64,000 nucleotides of DNA from Cryptomeria japonica (taxonomy: Eukaryota; Streptophyta; Pinopsida; Cupressales; Cupressaceae), in the NCBI RefSeq assembly GCF_030272615.1, contig NC_081406.1, positions 142,321,299-142,385,298 on the forward strand, in the 5' to 3' direction. The notes beneath the pieces are model-generated. The model did no database searches and had not been told where the DNA came from. It was given only the letters and a program-made list of their open reading frames with translations. The translations under genes and the position numbers were made by a program. Shown here in pieces: positions 57,327-64,000 of the stretch. Each line of letters begins with the position of its first letter. The first letter of the stretch is position 1.

Positions 57327-58453
57327 CGAGATGACAATGCATTGTTTTTATTTGTTATGTTTTTCATAATCTGGCAATGACTTTGGGACATCTGTCCCTC
57401 AAATACTCTGTTGGTTTTTATAATTGTTTCAGAGGAGGTCGGGTTTTTAGGGAGACCTCCTATGTTCTTTAAAGGCTACTATAAATTAGATTAAGACATA
57501 TAGAGAAAGGGTTAGAATTAGATACTTATATTGTTAGAAGTTTTGTTTGGTTTGGAAGGAAGTAATCAGTTTTTCACAATCTAAAGTTAGAAAGAACTTA
57601 TACGTGTATTGTTATGTCTTTGTTGCATGAAATACATATATAAAAATCATATGCATTTTGAGGAGGAAAATCTTTAAGTTTTGAATCCATGGAGTAGTAT
57701 TTCTTTGCAAATATTAATCTAAATCAAACAACTGTGGTTACCTTTCTAATGGTAGACATTGTCATTAATCTGGAGCCCCCTTTCTATGTGGTTCTAAAAG
57801 GATATATGTTTGAAAAGAGACTTTATGTCTCTTGCTTATTTTCTATGAAGTGTTGAATCAGTGTTTTTGAACTTTGTTTCGATTACCTCTGGTTTACATG
57901 GTGAAGCGTCTTGAAGAATAGTTTTTCTGAAATATTTGTAAACTATTAGCCTCTCATCTAAGAATGAAGTAGGCAGCCTTACGTGCTTTCAAGTTAAAAG
58001 CATACCAATTTATTTAGTTAGATTATTCCCTGGATAACTAATGGAGGGAGCTGTACCTATAAAAAATTCAAAGGGAAGTGATGCATACCACACTTACCCA
58101 AATGTTTAGTTGAACTTTTGTCTTTCAAAGAGGGTAACAGAGCTTTGAATTAATTTAATTAGAAGAAGGACAAAATTTGTTCACTAACAGTACTGCATCT
58201 TTCTAGGGAGAGACTTAATGCTTATCTTTATTCCTAGATTGATGTTGTTGTTATTCTCAAGGGGAGCAGTGGTCTGAATAGTAAATATGTTTCTATTTAT
58301 GCTCCCTTTGTCATTGTTGTGAAAGGGGGAGAGGTTTTTTGTGAGACTATGGGGAGAGAGTTGTGAGATTATGGAAAGAAAGTTGTGGTGAGATTATTAG
58401 TTGATGTTTGTTAGTTGTTTATTGGTGTTTCCATCAATGCCAAAGGGGGAGAT
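57327..58453 (+). promoter_or_regulatory. 3' untranslated region and polypurine tracts of copia C
   Basis: About 1.1 kb without ORFs. Purine tracts gaaagggggagagg (near 58322) and aaagggggagat (58442-58453) lie in the same tcattgttgt and atcaatgcca phrases as in S1 and copia A. The second abuts the 3' LTR. Confidence 0.82.
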
Positions 58454-59663
58454 TGTTAGAAGCATGAGCTTGTATGGTTTTCATTGATGTCAAACCTAAT
58501 TATTTAGATGTATATTGGTCCGAATATGCTTTGTTAGACCTTGATTATTTGGATAGAGTTGGGTTCGAATACTCTTTTGATGTTGGTTGTGACATCCTAT
58601 ATTTAGGGTGGTTCAGAAAGCTTTTGGTGCCCTTTAGATATGTTGATATTTTGCATTGTGGTTGAGTGGATCATTTTATTCTATTCTGGATATGTGCTAG
58701 AAGATGTGTTGAGGTGATTATTTGGGTCTCACTTTGGTTTGTGTAGATCCATGCAAAGTATTTTGCATCGAAAGTGGTTGTGTGGCCAATTGGTTGATTA
58801 TATTTACACATTATGCTTTGTAACATCTTTTGGGTTATATGTTAGCATGTGTGGATTGCCAAATTATTTTTGGGTTGATGTATTGTAACATTTTTTGGTT
58901 CCCTCTTTCTCATGGAGTGGACCAATCTAAGTATTTTTGGTTCGGGTGGCTTATTTTTTCTTGGCCAACCCTTATTTAAGACTTCAAGGTTATATCTCAT
59001 ATATAAGATATGTAGAAGGATGAATTGAGTATGGATGGGAAGTGAATTGAGTGAAAAGTGTATGCAAATGATTTGAAAGAAGATTTGAGTTTGTGGTAAT
59101 GCGAAATAGAGTTTGGGAAGAGCTTTGAAGCTGATATATTTTTCCAGACAAAAGTGTTGTGATAGTGGAGATTGTCAGAGATGTTTGCCATGTTATTGGT
59201 TGCTTAATTTCTATTCAAGGACAATTTCATGATGAAGAGAATCCTTCTCAGTTTTAGTTCAACTATTTCATTAATTGTTGATTGATAGTGAGGCCTTCGA
59301 AAATAGTTTGTATATTGTCCTAAAGAAGTGTTCTTCAGTTGCACAAGTCCTTTTTATCTTGCCTTATAAGGTTGCATGCCTTAGTTCTGCAAGTCTTTCA
59401 CGTACCTTAGTTCTGCAAGTCTTTCAAGTGTTGGTGCTCCTTGGCTTCAAGCCTAAAACGTTGTAAACATTACTATTCATATTGTGCATTAGATTCTCAC
59501 TGTGTTTTTTCTCTGTTTGGGTTTTCCACGTATATCTGGTGTTCATGTGTTTATGTTTGATGAATTGATTATTAAAGTGTTGATATTGAATAAGTTTATT
59601 AATAATTGTTTTTAAGTTTCAGACTCATTCACCCCTCGTCTTAGTCCTGCTGGGTGTTCAACA
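58454..59663 (+). repeat. 3' LTR of copia C
   Basis: It runs TGTTAGAAGCATGAGC to ...GGGTGTTCAACA. Relative to the 5' LTR it has a ~26-bp direct duplication (ccttagttctgcaag twice, 59379-59426) and many substitutions. The U5 block is near 59500-59535 and the C-tract near 59630. Confidence 0.92.
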
Positions 59664-59664
59664 C

Positions 59665-60545
59665 TATACACTTTGATTTTATGCAACAAGTCAATGCTAC
59701 ACACATTAAGAGCTGAACCATTATCAACTAGAGTTCATATTATGGCACTACCATTGATAAGGGAAACAATCATGAGAGGATCACATCTATTTTGAACTTC
59801 TATAGGAGGAAACTAATATTGAGAGAATATAATTTTAGGTTGAGGATCTTGATTATTGTTATATGTGTGAGCCACTATATGGTAATCAACTTGATGACTC
59901 ACTCTACCTTTAACAACAATAATTGGTTTTTGTTGAGGGTGTGGGACATTTTGGTGAAGGTGGAGGACAAATTTAGGCTTCTCAACAACATGAATGGAAT
60001 TGGTTTGACCTTGGTTTGGTTATTTATTCATCAAAGCTTCATTTTTGGGAAAATAGAATTGGAAACATTATCATAAAGGAAAATGGTATTATCCTCTTTC
60101 TCCAAGGCATCCTCTTGAGTAAGACAAACTTTAGGGGAAAGACAAACATAACCCATTAATGTTTCATCTCTAGAGGGAACGCCATTGAAAAAAAAAGAAG
60201 GTATGTTATAATTGGGAAGGATAGCCACAATATCATCATCTTGCACCAAAATATCCTCATGGGGGAGGTACATTATAGGAGAAGGATGAACATCATTCTT
60301 GAAAGATTCATCCTTGGGAAAAAGATCTTTGATAGAAGTGTTTATAATCTCTTCTTGCACCAAAGTGCTCTCATGGGTGGGACCAATTTTAGGAGAGGGT
60401 AAATCATAGCTATGGATGAAAGGAAGAGATAAATTATCATCATATGCATGAAACAGAACATCATAAACATCTTGAATAAAACTTGAAATTGAACTAGCAA
60501 AAGAAGATAACAATTCCATCTAATAAAATGATCAAACAAGATACT
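59665..60545 (-). pseudogene. G2 polyprotein remnant (upstream part)
   Basis: The minus-strand ORF 60519-60031 (MELLSSFASSISSFIQ) is acidic and low in recognisable motifs, with repeats of HE(S/D)xLVQEE/DDD type (PTHESTLVQEEI, LPHEDILVQDDD, LTQEDALEKEDN), like the acidic part of the G1 ORF. Lower down, after stops, TLVDNGSALNVCS and LLHKIKVY (59740-59665) match the catalytic DNGS/DSGS region of Tat-lineage proteases. This part joins directly to the IHHFDNVGKLPL segment at 30742 when copia C is removed. Confidence 0.8.
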
Positions 60546-60550
60546 CACAT

Positions 60551-61440
60551 TGATGGACTTGTAAAGCACTGAGAGGGGGGGTGAATCAATGACACTGAAA
60601 ATAGTACTACTTTAAACACTAACAAGTAGATAAAATTAACAAGTTTGTTAAACAATATGCATGCAATCAGAAATGATATAACAACATCTACAATAAGTAA
60701 AACATCCACCATAACACAAATGTTTATACGTGGAAAACACAAATAAGTAAAAACCACGGTGAGATGGGACTCACAAGTTAACTCTCTATAGTAATAGATA
60801 ACTGACCGGTTAGGGTCTATAAAAATGCTCTGCTAGGAGTGAATCCTGTTAAAGATACCAAAGCTTAGTTAAAAGCTATACCCTATAAAAGGTAATACCC
60901 TATAAGAAGTAACCTCGATGGAGGATTTCTGAATCCAAACTAATGGATCACCTTGTTAGAGGATTTGAACAATGAATCTTGTTAGATCTTACCTGGTTAA
61001 GGGATTTGACTGTTGCAGTGGTTAGAAAACAATAGGTGATGTGATCTAGTGATAGCACAAATTGCTTGTATAGATCTTGTTCTGCGGACTTAACTCCTCT
61101 TTACCAACATACTCTATGACTTAACACTTCTGCCTTCGCACATAACATATCACTTTCAGTCATACAAAAATAATTCATTGTGATGTCAATATATAGACAT
61201 TTTAGATTTCATCTCGGTCTCTAGAAATCATAACACAATTACCTAGGTGTAGTGTATCTGGTCAAGTGATCATAACTCATCACAAAAATACCGCCAAATC
61301 TTGTCGGTGAGGATAAATCATCACATAATTAGCAAATACCAGTTGGAACAATTAATACCGGTTGGAGTTAAATATATACACCATTATCCTTGATGCTCCT
61401 GTGATAATCTCCGTTGGATCTCCACTTGGGATGTGAGTAG
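60551..61440 (-). repeat. Truncated LTR of copia D
   Basis: It aligns with the solo LTR 48044-49168 from about its position 48270 onward, including ggcggt...tttttgtgatgagttat, the repeated aaatcctc/aacaaggt blocks, the ttccacgt block and the terminal agtccatca. Confidence 0.85.
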
Positions 61441-61473
61441 ACTCTTCAATTCCTTTAGAGACCAAAGTATTTT

Positions 61474-63287
61474 TTATTTCTCAAGATCATAGGTATCCAG
61501 CCTATTGTGCAAATCATCCACAGATTTGCTAAAAGCAAAAATAGAGTCCTGAAGTGGAACATATGTATTGCATTTCTTTTCTATCTCTTGCTCTGTTTCT
61601 GTTTGCCTTTTTGTGATACCAGAATAAAAGAATGAAACATTAGAAGTAGAAGCAAGATATTTTCCTCCAGTTTCAATAGATTTTCTCAATAAATATTTGT
61701 TAAAAGTTAGAGCAAGTTTCCCTAAATCAATTTCTTTTGTAAGTTGCTCTCCATACTTCTTCTTGTAACTTTTCTCAGCATAAGTTTGTGCTTCTTCAAG
61801 TGACTTAATTTGGTCAGATGCAGCATCAAACAATTGCTCAAGCTTTCTAATAGGGGTTGTTAGATGTGTTGTAGAAGTTTCCAGTAGTAGACTAGATAGA
61901 ATATCTACTACATTTTGAATTGTTTCAACTTCCATTCTTTGCTCTTTAAGTCTCTTCTTATGTGCTCTAGATTGCATGGTAGTTGCAATCTTCATCATTT
62001 CAAATGCACTCATATTATCTTCATCAGTCTGTTGTGTGACTAATGTTTTTATCAATTCAGAAGATGTTACCTTAACAATTGCTTTCTCTTGGCCTTTTTT
62101 CTGTTTCCTGTTCAGAAGTCTATGTGTCAACATTTTCATTAGATTCCTTCTGAGTATTTTGTGTAATCGGTGGAGATTGGAGTTTCTTAGGTTGTTCCTT
62201 TGCTGGTGGAATATCTACTTTTGGTTGAGTTGCCGGTTTCTCAACTAAAGTAACATGCGAGTCAATGATTTCAGGTGGCTCCATATCTGGTGCAATGATG
62301 TCTCCAGATAGATCAATTATATCCTGAATATCATCAACAACTTGAATAATATTGTCATCCTTCTTCTTGATAGGATAAACAACATCAGTTTGTACAATCT
62401 CTTCTTCATCCATTTCAGGTCGATCAACAACATCTTCCTCATTCTTAGAAGAATGCATGAGCTCTTCTGAGTGTTTGATACTACGAGAAATTTGATGAGT
62501 CTCAGTCTCAATAGTTTTCACTTTTCCATTGATCAGATTCAATCTTCATGATTTGTAAGGAAAATAAACATTATACTTATCAACCAACTCATTCAACTCA
62601 TCCTTTGACAATTTAGGAAAATATTGCACAAGTACATCATCTATGATTCCTATTTCTTTCTTTATAGCTTCCTCCCATTTATTTAGAATAATAGTAAAGA
62701 AGGAATTAGAGATGTCTTTTTCAAGATCATGTGGTAATCTACTGTATAGGCATAAATGATTGATTACGTGTTGAATGATTTTCTCCTTTTCTTCTACAGT
62801 GAAAGAATCAAAATGTTCTTTGACATTGTCAAATCTGTTTCTCCCTAATGTTTCCACCGTTCTTTCAAAGTGGGTCTCAGGCTTGTAAGTTGAGATATCA
62901 AAAGGCATAGTTGCCTTCGAAACTTCCTTCACTTGCTTAGCTACTTTGCCAGTTGCTTTCATCTTTTTGGCTTCTTCCTCAGTGTTAGTGCCTTCAGATT
63001 CTGCTTGGAGGATTAGTTTCCGACCTATTTTCTTAGATGCATTCTCTTTCTTTGCATAAAATTTAGTTGTCAATTCCTTTTTGGTTTGGACACTTCATGT
63101 CACTCTTGTATTTTTCATCACCAGAGGTGCTATTTTAGCCTTCTTTTTCTTACCTTTACCACTTGTGGTAGGAGCAATACCGGTTTCAACTTGTGCAGCC
63201 TAAACTACAACAATATCCAGTTTTGCCTTCTTTTTATCCTTTGGAGATCCTAACAGGTTATTAGCATAACCAATCAGTAAGTCATAG
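61474..63287 (-). pseudogene. Extra ORF of copia D, unknown function
   Basis: Open minus-strand segments are 63073-62546, 62542-62120 and 62139-61474, about 600 codons with one stop and one slip near 62130. Above 63073 a Lys-rich piece (KGKKKKAKIAPLV) continues to the LTR at 63289. Motifs: FDNVKEHFDSFTVEEKEKIIQ, HVINHLCLYSRLPHDLEKDI, a proline/acidic middle (IIDLSGDIIAPDMEPPEII), and a coiled-coil-rich end (IRKLEQLFDAASDQIKSLEEA, VDDLHNRLDTYDLEK). Architecture matches the C-terminal half of the N1 extra ORF: basic linker, YYKDF/HFDSF helix block, helical tail. The N-terminal half is off the window or lost. Confidence 0.7.
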
Positions 63288-63288
63288 T

Positions 63289-64000
63289 TGTAATACCCTA
63301 AAAAGGTCATCTAAACCATGGGCCCCTAATCTTGACAACATCACCAAGGTCCTAACCAAAGGCAATTAAATAAATCTTGAGCACACAATTAATTCTAAAA
63401 TCATCAAATGTCACATGGCAAAATTAATCAGTCAATATTAATTAAATATTTATTTAATTAATTAAATCATTCCAAGTAAATCATTTTAAACAATTATCTT
63501 ATTTATTTTAATTGAATAACCTTGCATATTTAATTAAATAAACCAATTTGCCATTAAATCATCAAAAAGAGGAATTTAATTAAATAAATCAATTGAGCAC
63601 AAATCTTCAAAAATGGAAACAAATCAAAAAAGGAATTAATTGACCAAAAAAGAATTAAAAATTGAGAAAAGAAATCAATTGGAGATAATCTTGAAAAACA
63701 AATTAAAAATTGATAAATAATCTCAAAGAAAGCAATTAAAACAATTAAATATTAAAATTGAATGAAATAGAGAATAAATCAATTTTTTCTGATTTTATCT
63801 TAATTTTAGTTCAATTTCCTTTAAAACTGAGAAAAGCACCCAATCACATCAATTCACCTGGATTGTGCTTCCTCTTGGAAAATCTTGACCGCTCATCATC
63901 ATTTGATCTCAGCCTTTGGTTTCTTTCTGAATTTTCTATAAATTCAGGCTCTCATCTCTCATTCAAAAAAAAATCCTAGAGAATGTATTGTTATTATGCT
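63289..64000 (+). repeat. Gypsy-type LTR, 5' end, cut by window end
   Basis: It starts TGTAATACCCTAAAAAGG after atagt (63284-63288, likely TSD). AT-rich aattaaat stretches follow, then ttgaccgctcatcatc and a TATA box (tataaat, 63937-63943), the layout of the solo LTR 50654-52127. It interrupts the extra ORF of copia D. Confidence 0.75.

Larger units (their letters stand above)
30749..59664 (+). mobile_element. Copia element C, full length but multiply interrupted
   Basis: The 5' LTR is 30749-31917 and the 3' LTR 58454-59663. The host bases tataca appear at 30743-30748 and 59665-59670 (one extra c at 59664). With the LINE, two solo LTRs and N1 removed, the order is gag, protease, integrase, RT, RNase H, extra ORF, purine tract, 3' LTR. 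The pol pieces join in sequence across each insertion, which fixes all three insertion points. The element lies in the protease region of G2 on the opposite strand. All ORFs carry stops and it is inactive. Confidence 0.9.
60551..63288 (-). mobile_element. Copia fragment D, 3' part
   Basis: On the minus strand it contains an extra ORF (63287-61474) followed closely by an LTR (about 61440-60551). The LTR lacks its first ~240 bp and the purine tract, so a deletion joins ORF and LTR. Its outer end (...CAAGTCCATCA) is next to cacat (60546-60550), the likely TSD copy inside G2. The other end is cut by the gypsy-type LTR at 63289. Confidence 0.8.

Noticed and set aside
1-64000. Host protein-coding gene, tRNA or rRNA
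   Set aside because: No exon-like conserved protein outside transposon domains, and no cloverleaf or rRNA sequence was recognised.

Overview
This window looks like intergenic DNA from a plant with a large genome. A gymnosperm is plausible, but nothing in the sequence proves the species. I find no intact host gene, tRNA or rRNA. Almost every base that can be assigned belongs to nested, mostly dead retrotransposons: Ty1-copia, Ty3-gypsy and a LINE. The boundaries come from paired LTRs, TG...CA ends, 5-bp target-site duplications (TSDs), initiator-tRNA-Met type primer sites and polypurine tracts, all visible in the sequence.

Layout. 1-4085: 3' part of a copia element (S1) carrying an extra ORF, split by a solo LTR (948-2494). 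4086-5050: promoter part of a gypsy-type LTR. 5056-16364: a ~3.65-kb solo LTR (TSD atcta) that contains a complete but dead copia element A (6339-13991, TSD ggaca). 17176-19266: a ~2.1-kb giant inverted repeat. 19944-26566: a structurally complete gypsy-like element G1 without pol (TSD gctac). 26764-30748 and 59665-60545: two halves of a minus-strand gypsy element G2, split by a 29-kb insertion. That insertion is copia element C (30749-59664). C is itself broken by a minus-strand LINE (33238-47854), by a solo copia LTR (48044-49168) and by a solo gypsy LTR (50654-52127). The LINE is broken in turn by N1 (36691-43443), a copia-type element that has gag and an extra ORF but no pol. 60551-63288: minus-strand copia fragment D. 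63289 to the end: start of another gypsy-type LTR.

How the parts fit. Copia A and C have the order gag, protease, integrase, reverse transcriptase, RNase H. C, S1, N1 and D also carry a long extra ORF between the pol (or gag) region and the 3' polypurine tract, the position of the env-like ORF of Sireviruses. Repeated AAGGGGGAG purine tracts before the 3' LTR also fit that group. The LINE has ORF1, an endonuclease/RT/RNase H ORF2, and an unexpected third ORF downstream. Most premature stops are TAG or TGA where a Gln, Arg or Trp codon is expected, as decay of methylated cytosine would give.

The best candidates for something undescribed are the pol-less element N1 with its coiled-coil, four-zinc-knuckle protein, the recurrent extra ORF family, the third ORF of the LINE, and the giant palindrome.
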